A stretch of DNA of 64,000 bases from assembly GCA_043738565.1 (NCBI GenBank), contig JAYUGA010000323.1, positions 32,809-96,808 of the forward strand. The letters are read 5' to 3'. Below, one piece after another: positions 8,330 through 17,065 of the stretch. Origin of the DNA: Stagnihabitans sp043738565. GTDB lineage: Bacteria > Pseudomonadota > Alphaproteobacteria > Rhodobacterales > Rhodobacteraceae. Position 1 is the stretch's first letter; the number at the start of each line of letters is the position of its first letter. The position numbers were made by a program, and so were the translations under genes. The notes under the pieces were generated by a model. It saw only the letters and a program-made list of their open reading frames with translations. It had not been told where the DNA came from and searched no databases.

Positions 8330-9445
8330 TCACATCTTCAATGCCTCCTCCGCCGCGGCCACTGGCAGACCCAAAGCCGCGCCCACCGCCGCATAGGTCA
8401 GCTTGCCCGCATGGGTGTTCAGCCCCGCCAGCAGGTGCCGATCTTCGGCACAGGCCTTTTTCCAACCCTTGTCGGCCAAAGCCAGCATAAACGGCATGGT
8501 CGCATTGCCCAAAGCCAGCGTCGAAGTCCGCGGCACCGCGCCGGGCATGTTGGCGACGCAATAATGCATGATGCCGTCAACTTCATAGATCGGATCCTGA
8601 TGGGTGGTGGCGTGCGAGGTTTCAAAACAGCCGCCCTGATCAATCGCCACGTCAACCAGCGCCGCCCCCGGTTTCAACTCGGCCAGTTGCGCGCGGGAAA
8701 TCAGCCGGGGGGCCGCAGCCCCCGGGATCAGCACCGCACCGATGATCAGATCGGCCACCCGCGCCAGTTCGATCGTGGTCGCCGCGTCGGAATAGGCCGA
8801 TTTGAACGTGCCGCCAAAGACATCGTCCAGATAACGCAAACGGGTGATCGAGCGGTCCAGCACCGTCACATCCGCGCCCATCCCGGCGCTGATCTTGGCG
8901 GCATGGGTGCCCACAACGCCACCGCCCAGCACCAGCACGCGGGCGGGCAGAACCCCCGGCACTCCCCCCAGCAGCACACCGCGCCCGCCATTGGCCTTTT
9001 GCAGCGTCCACGCGCCGACTTGCGGTGCCAGACGCCCCGCCACCTCTGACATCGGCGCCAGCAACGGCAGGCCGCCGCGGTCATCGGTGACGGTTTCATA
9101 GGCAATCGCCGTCACACCCGACCGCAGCAGGTCATGGGTCTGCGCGGGGTCGGGCGCCAGATGCAGATAGGTGAACAGCACCTGGCCCTCGCGCAGCCTT
9201 GCCCGTTCGACCGGTTGCGGTTCCTTGACCTTGACGATCAACTCCGCCGCGAAAACCTCGTCCACCGTCGCGGCAATCCGCGCCCCCGCCGCGATATAAT
9301 CGGCATCGCTGAACCCCGCACCATTGCCCGCGCCGGTTTCGACCGTGACCGCATGACCACGCAACACCGCCTCGCGCACGGCATTTGGCGTCAGGCCGAC
9401 GCGGAATTCCTGCGGCTTGATCTCTTTCGGGCAACCGATTTTCAT
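8330..9445 (-). CDS. ald: Alanine dehydrogenase
   Basis: With the start at MKIGCPKEIKPQEFRVGLTP (ATG at 9445) the protein is 371 residues, the family's usual length. It contains the substrate-domain lysines of the N-terminal block, the NAD-binding GGGVVGTHAAKISAGMGADV motif near residue 170-190, and the ASTHATTHQDPIY-like C-terminal block (ETSHATTHQDPIYEVDG). The enzyme interconverts L-alanine and pyruvate plus ammonium with NAD. It is divergent from an Lrp/AsnC regulator that very likely controls it. Confidence 0.95.
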   Translation of the reverse strand: MKIGCPKEIKPQEFRVGLTPNAVREAVLRGHAVTVETGAGNGAGFSDADYIAAGARIAATVDEVFAAELIVKVKEPQPVERARLREGQVLFTYLHLAPDPAQTHDLLRSGVTAIAYETVTDDRGGLPLLAPMSEVAGRLAPQVGAWTLQKANGGRGVLLGGVPGVLPARVLVLGGGVVGTHAAKISAGMGADVTVLDRSITRLRYLDDVFGGTFKSAYSDAATTIELARVADLIIGAVLIPGAAAPRLISRAQLAELKPGAALVDVAIDQGGCFETSHATTHQDPIYEVDGIMHYCVANMPGAVPRTSTLALGNATMPFMLALADKGWKKACAEDRHLLAGLNTHAGKLTYAAVGAALGLPVAAAEEALKM

Positions 9446-9584
9446 ATGTCTCTCCACCGGGAACCCAGTCCCTTCGGGACAAGTTTCGCGCAACCAAACC
9501 GCAGATGCTTTGAAACCTGGGTGGTGTTTTCGCGCAAACTTGATAGATTATCGCGCGAGACAGCCTTTTAGCGCAGAAATCATC
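9446..9584. promoter_or_regulatory. ald / Lrp-type regulator divergent control region
   Basis: This 139-bp region separates the divergent starts. It contains TTTCGCGCAA twice in the same orientation, at 9484-9493 and 9528-9537 (44 bp apart, about four helical turns), and a related TTATCGCGCG at 9548. Lrp/AsnC proteins bind phased degenerate sites, so these are candidate operators. This is inference from the repeats and gene arrangement only. Confidence 0.4.
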
Positions 9585-10049
9585 ATGTCGCAGGAACTTG
9601 ACGCTACCGACCGCCGCATTCTGGCGGTGCTGCAAAAGCAGGGCCGCATCACCAATGCCGAACTTTCGGACCTGGTCAACCTGTCGCCCTCGGCCTGCCA
9701 CCGCCGGGTGCAGCGGCTGGAACAGGACGGCTTCATCGCCGCCTATGTCGCCCTGCTCGACAACCGCCGCATGGGGCGGCCCACCACGGTCTTTGTCGAA
9801 ATCACCCTGCAAAGCCAGGCCGAAGACCTGCTGGACGCCTTTGAACGCGAGGTGGCACGGGTGCCGGACATTCTGGAATGCCACTTGATGGCGGGCACGG
9901 CGGATTACCTGATCAAGATCATGGCCGAGGATACCGAGGATTTCGCCCGCATCCACCGCCAGTTCCTGTCGCGCCTGCCCGGGGTGCGGCAGATGCAGTC
10001 GTCATTCGCGCTGCGGACCGTGGTGCAGACCACGGCGCTGGCGGTGTAA
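9585..10049 (+). CDS. Lrp/AsnC family transcriptional regulator (probable regulator of ald)
   Basis: A 154-residue protein beginning MSQELDATDRRILAVLQKQG. The HTH is in ITNAELSDLVNLSPSACHRR (residues 23-42), and the C-terminal RAM/AsnC ligand-binding domain contains LECHLMAGTADYLIKIMAED. It is divergent from ald, the classical arrangement in which an Lrp-type protein activates alanine dehydrogenase in response to alanine. The open frame extends upstream, but the ATG at 9585 gives the normal family length. Confidence 0.92.
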   Translation: MSQELDATDRRILAVLQKQGRITNAELSDLVNLSPSACHRRVQRLEQDGFIAAYVALLDNRRMGRPTTVFVEITLQSQAEDLLDAFEREVARVPDILECHLMAGTADYLIKIMAEDTEDFARIHRQFLSRLPGVRQMQSSFALRTVVQTTALAV

Positions 10050-10066
10050 CCTCCTGAAACTTCGGC

Positions 10067-10120
10067 CTTACATATTGGTCCAAATATCCCACCGGGGGTC
10101 TGATGGGTGTGCCCCCCCCC
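10067..10120 (+). repeat. Dispersed intergenic repeat, copy 2
   Basis: CTTACATATTGGTCCAAATA then TCCCACCGGGGGTC, followed by a run of ten C (10111-10120). It lies just after the Lrp-type gene, between it and the convergent LysR gene. Confidence 0.7.
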
Positions 10121-10182
10121 CCAGTCTTGCGTGAATCGCAGTCTTGCTTGAATCGCAGTCTTTCTTGAAACCCGCGCCTTTC

Positions 10183-11118
10183 TTAGAACCCCGCCATGAC
10201 CGCCACCGCCGCGTCGTGGTCCAGTTCGCCACTGAGCAGCGCCCGCATCCCGCGCAGTGCCTCGGCGGCAAAGGCCATGAAACGGCGGACCCGCAGCAAA
10301 TTATGCGCCTCTGGGGCGGCCAGGATCCACCACGGCGTGAACATGTCGGGCAGCGGCGCAAAACAACGCCGCACCTCCGGTTGCAGGTCGCCAACGAAGC
10401 TGGGCAAAATCCCGACCCCCAGCCCGGCCTTGATCATCCCGGCCATGTTCGGCACTGAATTGCTGGTGCCGACCGCATCCCCGGCCGCCGTCTGCGCCAT
10501 GAAGATTTTCGACACCGCCAGTTGCGCAATCGCCGGCCCATAGCCGATCACCCGATGCCCGGCCACCTCTGCCAGTCCACCCGGCGCGCCATGCTTTGCG
10601 GCATAGGAATCGGCGCAATAGGCGGTCCAGTAGATATCCGGCAGGCCGATGCTGATCAGCGTATCGCCCTCCAGCACGCCGCCAGCGCGAAAGGCGATGT
10701 CGGCATCACCCTTGACCAGATCCAGCCGGTGTTCCGCCGAGATATAGTCGAACCGCACCTCGGGGTGCTGGCTGCGAAACCGCAGGGTCAGCGGCCCGAC
10801 GAACAGCGCCATCATCACCTCGGGCGCGGTGATGCGGATCACGCCGCTCAGGTTGCGCTTGAGCCGCCCGGCTTCGCCGTCCACCAGCAGCGCCGCCGCC
10901 TCGACCTGCCGCGCATGGATCAACAGCGCCTCGGCCTCCGGCGTCAGATGGCTGCCCCTGGCACCGCGAAAAAACAGGCAGACCCCCAGCGCATGTTCGA
11001 GGGCGTCGATCCGCCGCGTCACCGTGGTCTGGTTCAGCCCCAAAGCCCTGGCCGCCGCCAGGGCCGACCCTTCCCGGGCCACCGCCAGAAATATCCGCAG
11101 ATCATTCCAGTCGAACAT
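10183..11118 (-). CDS. LysR family transcriptional regulator
   Basis: A 311-residue regulator with the N-terminal winged HTH (MFDWNDLRIFLAVAREGSAL, ARALGLNQTTVTRRIDALE) and a LysR substrate-binding domain (from about residue 90). The DALEHALGVCLFFR segment is the conserved linker helix entry. The start at 11118 is preferred to an upstream in-frame ATG at 11145, which would add nine residues. It is divergent from the sulfotransferase gene with 106 bp between, so that gene is the likely target; the effector is unknown. Confidence 0.88.
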   Translation of the reverse strand: MFDWNDLRIFLAVAREGSALAAARALGLNQTTVTRRIDALEHALGVCLFFRGARGSHLTPEAEALLIHARQVEAAALLVDGEAGRLKRNLSGVIRITAPEVMMALFVGPLTLRFRSQHPEVRFDYISAEHRLDLVKGDADIAFRAGGVLEGDTLISIGLPDIYWTAYCADSYAAKHGAPGGLAEVAGHRVIGYGPAIAQLAVSKIFMAQTAAGDAVGTSNSVPNMAGMIKAGLGVGILPSFVGDLQPEVRRCFAPLPDMFTPWWILAAPEAHNLLRVRRFMAFAAEALRGMRALLSGELDHDAAVAVMAGF

Positions 11119-11224
11119 CGCAGCCTCCGCTCTGCATATTTGCATACCAGAACCCCATCATGCCGGATAGTCCCGCGCCGCCCCTGGCCGCATCCTTGCC
11201 CTACCAACCCTTAGGGAGGATCCC

Positions 11225-12112
11225 ATGAATATCCCGGTCAAGACCCGCGAAATGCACAACCATCATTTCGACAGCACCATGTGGAACGGCTTTGCCTTCC
11301 GCGATGACGATGTGATCATCGCGTCCTATGCCAAATGCGGCACCACCTGGACCCAGCAGATCATCGCCCAACTGCTGTTTGACGGCGCCACCGATCAGGC
11401 CGTTGGCGAGATGTCGCCCTGGGTCGATCTGCGGGTGCCGCCGCGCGAGGTGAAACTTCCGGCGATCGAGGCGCAAAGCCACCGGCGCTTCCTGAAAACC
11501 CACTTGCCGGTCGATGCGCTGGTGTTCTCGCCCAAGGCCAAATACATCTATGTCGCCCGCGATGGCCGCGACGTGGTGTGGAGCATGTTCAACCATCATC
11601 TGAACGCCAACGACCACTGGTATGGCGCATTGAACGACACCCCCGGCCTTGTCGGCCCCAAGCTGGAACGCCCGGTCACCGATCCGGTGCAATATTTCCG
11701 TGACTGGCTGGCGCGTGACGGCCATCCGTTCTGGCCGTTCTGGGAAAACGTCCGCTCGTGGTGGGCCTTGCGCAACCGCGACAACCTCCACCTTGTCCAC
11801 TTCGCCGACCTCAAGCGCGATATGGAGGGCGAGATCCGCCGCATCGCCGCCTTCCTGGATGTGCAGCCCAAAAATTGGGACGCCATTCTGGAACATTGCT
11901 CATTCGACTATATGAAAGCCCACGCTGCCGCCTCGGCCCCGTTGGGCGGGGCGTTCTGGGAAGGCGGGGCGGAAACCTTCATCAACAAAGGCACCAATGG
12001 CCGCTGGCAGGGCTTGCTGACCAGCGAAGACATCGCCGCCTATGAGGCCCGTGCCCTGGCCGAACTGGGGCCGGAGTGCGCCGCCTGGCTGGCCTCGGGC
12101 CGGAGGGGCTGA
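11225..12112 (+). CDS. Sulfotransferase domain protein
   Basis: A 295-residue cytosolic-type sulfotransferase. The 5'-phosphosulfate binding loop is YAKCGTTWTQ (residues 35-44), the 3'-phosphate motif region is VARDGRDVVWSMF, and the C-terminal NKGTNGRWQ corresponds to the RKGxxGxW PAPS-binding motif. It transfers sulfate from PAPS to an unidentified hydroxyl or amine acceptor. A strong GGGAGGA ribosome-binding site precedes the ATG. A divergent LysR gene is the probable regulator. Confidence 0.88.
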   Translation: MNIPVKTREMHNHHFDSTMWNGFAFRDDDVIIASYAKCGTTWTQQIIAQLLFDGATDQAVGEMSPWVDLRVPPREVKLPAIEAQSHRRFLKTHLPVDALVFSPKAKYIYVARDGRDVVWSMFNHHLNANDHWYGALNDTPGLVGPKLERPVTDPVQYFRDWLARDGHPFWPFWENVRSWWALRNRDNLHLVHFADLKRDMEGEIRRIAAFLDVQPKNWDAILEHCSFDYMKAHAAASAPLGGAFWEGGAETFINKGTNGRWQGLLTSEDIAAYEARALAELGPECAAWLASGRRG

Positions 12113-12232
12113 GGCACTTGAGTTCTGGCGAGCGTCGGCCTGTCGCGGGCCGGCGCTTTGGTGGCACTTGCGCGGAGTGTCACAAAAGTTTCACCAAACC
12201 ATGCCACAAGCGGGCAAAGCCAAAGGTGAGCC

Positions 12233-12724
12233 ATGCCCGAGCCCTATCACGTCCTGTTCCTGTGTACCGGCAATTCCGCCCGCTCGATTCTGGCCGAGGC
12301 GATCCTGAACCGCGAAGGCACGGGCCGGTTTTTCGCCCATTCCGCAGGCTCGCAGCCCTCCGGCCAGCCCAATCCCTTTGCCATCAGCCTGCTTGCGCGG
12401 GAAGGTTTCGACACCGGTTTCGCCCGGTCCAAAAGCTGGGACGAATTTGCCACACCCGACGCGCCGAAACTCGGCTTTGTCTTCACCGTCTGCGATTCTG
12501 CTGCCGCCGAGACCTGCCCCTACTGGCCCGGCCAGCCGATGACCGCCCATTGGGGCCTGCCCGACCCTGCGGCGGTTCAGGGCACTGCCGCCGAAAAGGC
12601 GCTGGCCTTTGCCGACACCTACCGGGCCCTGCTGCGCCGGATTCAGGCGTTCTGCGCCCTGCCGCTGGCGACGATTGACGCCCTCAGCCTGAAAGCCCAT
12701 CTCAAGGACATCGGCACCAGATGA
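12233..12724 (+). CDS. arsC: Arsenate reductase / low-molecular-weight phosphatase-like
   Basis: A 163-residue thioredoxin-coupled-type ArsC fold. The P-loop CTGNSARS (C11, R17) is the CX5R catalytic motif near the N-terminus; further Cys residues occur in VFTVCDSAAAETCPYWPG, the redox loop used in arsenate reduction to arsenite. The stop overlaps the start of the aquaporin gene by four bases (ATGA), so the two are translationally coupled. No arsR is next to them in this window. Confidence 0.88.
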   Translation: MPEPYHVLFLCTGNSARSILAEAILNREGTGRFFAHSAGSQPSGQPNPFAISLLAREGFDTGFARSKSWDEFATPDAPKLGFVFTVCDSAAAETCPYWPGQPMTAHWGLPDPAAVQGTAAEKALAFADTYRALLRRIQAFCALPLATIDALSLKAHLKDIGTR

Positions 12725-13377
12725 ACGCGCGCGCCTTGGCGGCCGAGGCGCTGGGCACCTGCCTGCTGGTCACCGCCGTCGTAGGCTCCGCCATCATGGC
12801 GCAGAATCTGACGCCGGATGGCGGGGTGCTGCTGTTGGCCAATGCCATCGCCACCGGGGCGGCGCTGCTGGTGCTGATCACGCTCTTTGCGCCGATCTCC
12901 GGCGCACAGTTCAACCCCGCCGTCAGTCTGATCCTCGCCCTGCGGCGCCAAATCCCCTGGACCGCCTGTGCCGCCTTCATCCTTGCGCAAAGCGGGGGCG
13001 GTGTTGCCGGAACCCTGCTGACCCATGCGATGTTCGAGTTGCCGCTCTGGCAGACCTCGAGCCATATCCGCAGCGGAGGGGCGCAATATCTGGCGGAGGG
13101 GGTGGCGACGTTTGGTCTGATCCTGACCATTCTGGGCGGACAGGCCCGCGGTGCCAACATCGCCGTGCTGGTTGCCAGCTACATCACCGCCGCCTACTGG
13201 TTCACCGCCTCGACCAGTTTCGCCAATCCGGTCATGGCCTTGGCGCGGTCGCTGACCGACACGCCCTCCGGCATCCGCCCCGCCGACGCGCCCGCCTTCG
13301 TGCTGGCGGAACTTGCAGGGGCGGTGCTGGCGATGGCACTGAGCGGCTGGCTGTTCCGCAGCCCGGATCAGACCTGA
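12721..13377 (+). CDS. MIP/aquaporin family channel (arsenic-associated)
   Basis: A 218-residue major intrinsic protein with six predicted membrane segments. The two half-helix motifs are NPA at residues 65-67 (QFNPAVS) and NPV at 169-171 (FANPVMALAR). Coupling to arsC by an ATGA overlap suggests that it exports or equilibrates arsenite made by ArsC, as AqpS does in rhizobia. The second motif is NPV rather than canonical NPA, which is common in arsenite-linked channels but should be checked. Confidence 0.88.
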   Translation: MNARALAAEALGTCLLVTAVVGSAIMAQNLTPDGGVLLLANAIATGAALLVLITLFAPISGAQFNPAVSLILALRRQIPWTACAAFILAQSGGGVAGTLLTHAMFELPLWQTSSHIRSGGAQYLAEGVATFGLILTILGGQARGANIAVLVASYITAAYWFTASTSFANPVMALARSLTDTPSGIRPADAPAFVLAELAGAVLAMALSGWLFRSPDQT

Positions 13378-14177
13378 TCGACCCGGTCGGTCCAGATCTG
13401 GAACTTCTGCAACACATGCGGCCCGAAGGAATGGATCAGCGGCACATCCGCTGCATCGCGCCCGTAAGCCACGACCAAGCGCCCGATCCGGGGCTTGTTG
13501 TTGCGCGGATCAAAGGTGTGCCAGGCGCCGTCCAGATAGACCTCCATCCAGGCCGCGAAATCCATCGGCCCGGTGACCGGCACCCCGATATCGCCCAGAT
13601 AGCCATTCACATAACGGGTCGGAATGTTCATGCAGCGGCACAGCGTGATCGCCAGATGGGCGAAATCGCGGCAGACCCCGGTGCCTTCCTGCCAGCCCTC
13701 GTAAGCGGTGCGGGTGACGCGGGCGTTCATGTAGTTGAAGCGGATGTGGTTGTGGACATAATCGCAAATCGCCTGCACCCGCTGCCAGCCGGGCGCGGTC
13801 TGGCCGAACCTGTCCCAGGCGAACTGGCTCAGCTTGTCCGTCTCGCAATAGCGGCTGCCCAGAAGGTAGATCAGCACATCATCGGGCAGTTGGGCGATCG
13901 GGGTTTCCGGCAGCCAGGACAGCACCGGGTCGGACTGATCCGAGCTTTCAATCGTGCAATCGCTGCGCAGGCTGAACAAGCCGGCGGGTGCCACGCAGCG
14001 ACGGCAGGTATTGCCGAATTGGTCGCGGTAGGCGGTGGTCGGCACTGCGGGAATCGTGGCGATCCCGACTTGCAGCCGCAGATCATCGCGCCGCTCGTCG
14101 CGCACCTCCATCATGCAGACCATCGGCGTCTCTTGGGTGCAGGAAACCGTGATGTCGTAACCGTAGCGGATGAGCAT
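13368..14177 (-). CDS. Transglutaminase-like cysteine peptidase family protein
   Basis: A 269-residue protein with the transglutaminase-like core: nucleophile region EGTGVCRDFAHL (Cys169) and the C-terminal FDPRNN (Asp223). At the usual catalytic histidine the sequence is MDFAAWMEVYL; Ala stands where a His is expected. From memory the bacterial relatives of this type also show DFSAW there, so it may be a subfamily feature. It overlaps the convergent aquaporin gene by ten bases at the 3' end. Cellular role unknown. Confidence 0.82.
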   Translation of the reverse strand: MLIRYGYDITVSCTQETPMVCMMEVRDERRDDLRLQVGIATIPAVPTTAYRDQFGNTCRRCVAPAGLFSLRSDCTIESSDQSDPVLSWLPETPIAQLPDDVLIYLLGSRYCETDKLSQFAWDRFGQTAPGWQRVQAICDYVHNHIRFNYMNARVTRTAYEGWQEGTGVCRDFAHLAITLCRCMNIPTRYVNGYLGDIGVPVTGPMDFAAWMEVYLDGAWHTFDPRNNKPRIGRLVVAYGRDAADVPLIHSFGPHVLQKFQIWTDRVDQV

Positions 14178-14445
14178 GGGGAATCCTTTGGCAGGGCCGC
14201 TGGGGCCGACAGGTTCAGCTAAGGCCGGAACGCCCCGCCCCGCGCGATAAATGCGGATGCGCGGCCCAGAAAGCCGGAATTGTCACCAGTGCGGGCAGCA
14301 AGGTGCCATCTTTTCAGGCTTTCAGCGCCGCCAGAACCGCCCCGGGCCTTCGGTTTCGGACCCCGTCCCTTCGGTCGGGGACAAGTGCCCGCCCGGAAAC
14401 GCACCACAAGATTCCAAGTCGGCTTCCGCGATCAGATCGGCAATG

Positions 14446-14634
14446 TCACGCGCTGCCCTTGTGCTCTGGCAGACCTTTGAGCTTGGTCGATGCGAGATCC
14501 TCGAGTTGCTTTTCGGTCATCGAATCGACCATTTCCCTGGATGCGCCTTTCAACGACGATTTCTTGCTCTCGCCGCGCTTTGCCGACAAGGCCGCGCCCG
14601 CCGCCTTTTGCTGGGCCTTGGATCGTGCTGGCAT
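14446..14634 (-). CDS. DUF3008 family small protein
   Basis: A 62-residue basic, helical protein beginning MPARSKAQQKAAGAALSAKR and containing SREMVDSMTEKQLEDLAST, the typical DUF3008 pattern. Function is unknown; it is a widespread small, possibly stress-linked protein in Alphaproteobacteria. The gap of 268 bp to its left holds no gene that I can support. Confidence 0.8.
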   Translation of the reverse strand: MPARSKAQQKAAGAALSAKRGESKKSSLKGASREMVDSMTEKQLEDLASTKLKGLPEHKGSA

Positions 14635-14791
14635 GATCTGCTCCGTCCTTTAGCCGTGGCGCTGGATGCCACCAGTGGATAAAGCCCGACACCGTGGAAA
14701 TTGTTCCGTCTAGCCCGCGCTTTTCTCGCCAAATGTGATCGCCCATGCAACGCCGGCTCGCCCAAGCGGCAGGCCGGTGGCTGCCAAGCGC

Positions 14792-14825
14792 AAAGAAAAA
14801 CCCCCACCCTTCACAGGACGGGGGC
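14792..14825 (-). terminator. Rho-independent terminator of rpsU
   Basis: On the minus strand GCCCCC, a short loop, GGGGG and then TTTTTCTTTG form a GC-rich stem with a U tract, about 57 nt after the rpsU stop. This is the clearest intrinsic terminator in the core part of the window. Confidence 0.75.
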
Positions 14826-14880
14826 AATTCGGTGGGGCCACAATCTTGCGAAAGTTTGGCCCCCAGCTTACGCTAACGGC

Positions 14881-15087
14881 TTAAAGACCGCCTTCACGCT
14901 GAAGCTTTTTCCGGGCGAGTTTCCTCGCGCGGCGCACGGCTTCGGCTTGTTCGCGGGCTTTCTTGACCGACGGTTTCTCGAAATGTTGCTTGAGCTTCAT
15001 TTCGCGGAACACGCCTTCGCGCTGCAGCTTTTTCTTCAAAGCCCGCAGAGCCTGTTCGACGTTATTGTCGCGGACGCTGACCTGCAT
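14881..15087 (-). CDS. rpsU: 30S ribosomal protein S21
   Basis: A 68-residue highly basic protein beginning MQVSVRDNNVEQALRALKKK, with REGVFREMKLKQHFEKPS and the arginine/lysine-rich tail typical of S21. It binds the 16S rRNA 3' region and helps initiation. It is monocistronic here, with its own terminator, and divergent from the COQ9-family gene. Confidence 0.97.
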   Translation of the reverse strand: MQVSVRDNNVEQALRALKKKLQREGVFREMKLKQHFEKPSVKKAREQAEAVRRARKLARKKLQREGGL

Positions 15088-15192
15088 GTGGTTGTCACCA
15101 CCTTCCTAGGTTAAAGTTGCACTGATGTGCAGGCCCGTGGCCCATAGCAAAGCCGCCCCGCCTTGTCTACCAATCCCGTGGAAGGAGCCGTG

Positions 15193-15876
15193 ATGGACCC
15201 CGAAAACACCATGCAAGCCGCCAAAACCCGGCTTCTGGAGGCAGCATTGCCGCATGTGCCCTTTGACGGCTGGTCGGACGCCACCCTCAAGGCCGCCATC
15301 GCCGATTCGCAAACCGCCCCCGGCCTCGCCCGCGCCCTGTTCCCGCGCGGCGGCGTCGACCTTGCGCTCGCCTATCACCGACAGGGCGATGCGCAGATGG
15401 GCGAGGCGCTGCAAGCGACCGATCTGGCTGCCCTGCGCTTCCGCGACCGCATCGCCACCGCCATCAAGCTGCGCCTTGCCCAGGCCGACCGCGAAGTCCT
15501 GCGCCGGGGGGCCGCCCTGTTCGCCTTGCCGCAACATGCCGGCGATGGTGCCAAGGCGATCTGGGGCACGGCGGATGCGATCTGGTCCGCTTTGGGCGAC
15601 ACGTCGAACGACCTGAACTGGTACACCAAACGCGCCAGCCTGTCGGTGGTTTATGGCGCGACGGTGCTGTACTGGCTGGGCGATGACAGCCCGGATCATC
15701 AGGCAACCTGGAATTTCCTCGACCGCCGCATCGAAAACGTGATGCGTTTCGAGAAAACCAAGGCCGCCTGCCGCGAAAACCCGCTGGGAAAGGCACTTTT
15801 GGCCGGTCCCCTGAAGGTTCTGGAAAGACTTCATGCGCCAAAAGGGCAGCACGATCTTCCCGGCCACGCGCAATAG
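15193..15876 (+). CDS. COQ9 family protein
   Basis: A 227-residue protein with the COQ9 pattern: TetR-like N-terminal helices (RLLEAALPHVPFDGWSDATL) and the C-terminal lipid-binding region WYTKRASLSVVYGATVLYWL. COQ9 assists the hydroxylase COQ7 in ubiquinone synthesis and binds isoprenoid lipid; this is consistent with a CoQ10-producing alphaproteobacterium. The start at 15193 has a GGAAGGAG ribosome-binding site. It is followed 11 bp later by a quinone oxidoreductase gene. Confidence 0.9.
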   Translation: MDPENTMQAAKTRLLEAALPHVPFDGWSDATLKAAIADSQTAPGLARALFPRGGVDLALAYHRQGDAQMGEALQATDLAALRFRDRIATAIKLRLAQADREVLRRGAALFALPQHAGDGAKAIWGTADAIWSALGDTSNDLNWYTKRASLSVVYGATVLYWLGDDSPDHQATWNFLDRRIENVMRFEKTKAACRENPLGKALLAGPLKVLERLHAPKGQHDLPGHAQ

Positions 15877-15887
15877 AAAGCCCGAAG

Positions 15888-16880
15888 ATGACCCTGTCCC
15901 ACGCCATGCTCGCAATGGAAATCGTCAGCCCCGGCGGGCCGGAGGTCCTGAAACCTTGCTCGGTGCCGGTGCCGGTGCCCGGCCACGGCCAGATCATTAT
16001 CCGCGTGGCCTATGCCGGGGTGAACCGGCCCGACGCCCTGCAACGCGCCGGGGCCTATGCGCCGCCCGCCGGAGCCTCGCCGCTGCCGGGGCTGGAGGCG
16101 TCGGGCACCGTGGTGGAAACGGGGCCGGGCGTCAGCCGCTGGCAGATCGGCGACAAGGTCTGCGCCCTCTTGCCGGGCGGCGGCTATGCCGAATATGCCG
16201 CCTGCAACGCCCACCACGCCCTGCCGGTCCCGGCGGGCACCTCGCTGCGCGACGCGGCCTGCCTGCCCGAAACCTGCTTCACGGTCTGGTCCAACCTGGT
16301 CATGCGCGGCGGCCTGAAAGCGGGCGAACGCCTGCTGGTCCACGGCGGCACCTCTGGCATCGGCACCACGGCCATCCAGATCGCCCGCGCTCTGGGGGTC
16401 GCTGTTTTCGCCACCGCAGGCAGCGACGCCAAGGCCCGCGCCTGCGAAACCCTGGGGGCCAGCCGCGGCATCAATTACCAGGCCGAGGACTTCGCCGACA
16501 TCCTGCGCAGGGTCGGCGGCGCCGATGTCATCCTCGACATGGTCGGCGGGGCCTATATCCAGCAGAACCTCAAGGCGCTGGCCGATGATGGCCGCCTGGT
16601 GCAGATCGCCTTCCTGCAAGGCGCTACCGCTTCGGTCAATTTTACCGAACTGATGACCCGCCGCCTGACCCTGACCGGCTCCACCCTGCGCCCGCAAAGC
16701 GACCTCGCCAAAGCCCGCATCGCGGCAGAGGTCGAACGCCACGTCTGGCCGATGATCGCCAGCGGGGCCGTCAAAGTGGTGCATGACAGCGAATACCCCC
16801 TGCACGAAGCCCCCGCCGCCCATTGGCGGATCGAGGCCCCCGGCCATATCGGCAAAATCGTGCTGAAGGTGGAGGGATAG
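15888..16880 (+). CDS. NAD(P)H-quinone oxidoreductase / zinc-type alcohol dehydrogenase-like (PIG3 type)
   Basis: A 330-residue MDR-superfamily enzyme. An N-terminal GroES-like domain (VAYAGVNRPDALQRAGAY) is followed by a Rossmann domain with HGGTSGIGTTAIQIARALG near residues 148-166. No structural zinc cysteines are visible, which fits the quinone reductase branch (PIG3/TP53I3-like). It probably transfers electrons from NADPH to quinones. It is close behind the COQ9-family gene and probably co-transcribed. Confidence 0.88.
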   Translation: MTLSHAMLAMEIVSPGGPEVLKPCSVPVPVPGHGQIIIRVAYAGVNRPDALQRAGAYAPPAGASPLPGLEASGTVVETGPGVSRWQIGDKVCALLPGGGYAEYAACNAHHALPVPAGTSLRDAACLPETCFTVWSNLVMRGGLKAGERLLVHGGTSGIGTTAIQIARALGVAVFATAGSDAKARACETLGASRGINYQAEDFADILRRVGGADVILDMVGGAYIQQNLKALADDGRLVQIAFLQGATASVNFTELMTRRLTLTGSTLRPQSDLAKARIAAEVERHVWPMIASGAVKVVHDSEYPLHEAPAAHWRIEAPGHIGKIVLKVEG

Positions 16881-16898
16881 TCCCTAAAGTCTTCCGCC

Positions 16899-16951
16899 TT
16901 TCACATTGGCGCAAATATCCCCGGGGGTCCGGGGGTGGGAAACCCCCGGCG
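16899..16951 (+). repeat. Dispersed intergenic repeat, copy 3, with hairpin
   Basis: TTCACATTGGCGCAAATATC then CCCGGGGGTCC, followed by a GGGGGT-GGGA-AACCCCC hairpin (about 16931-16948). It lies just after the quinone reductase gene and could act as a transcription end. Confidence 0.7.
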
Positions 16952-17065
16952 CTGTCCGCAGGCGCACGCATCAAAATCGACGGGCAACCCCAAAACCCGC
17001 ACCGCCTGAGCCGCTCCGGCCCTTCGCCGGAGCGGCGAGGCATAGACTCGCCCCGCAGGGGTCCG

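Noticed and set aside
10111..10120. C10 homopolymer as a phase-variation tract
   Set aside because: It is intergenic, outside any coding region or promoter that I can support, and adjoins a dispersed repeat; no gene would be switched by its length.
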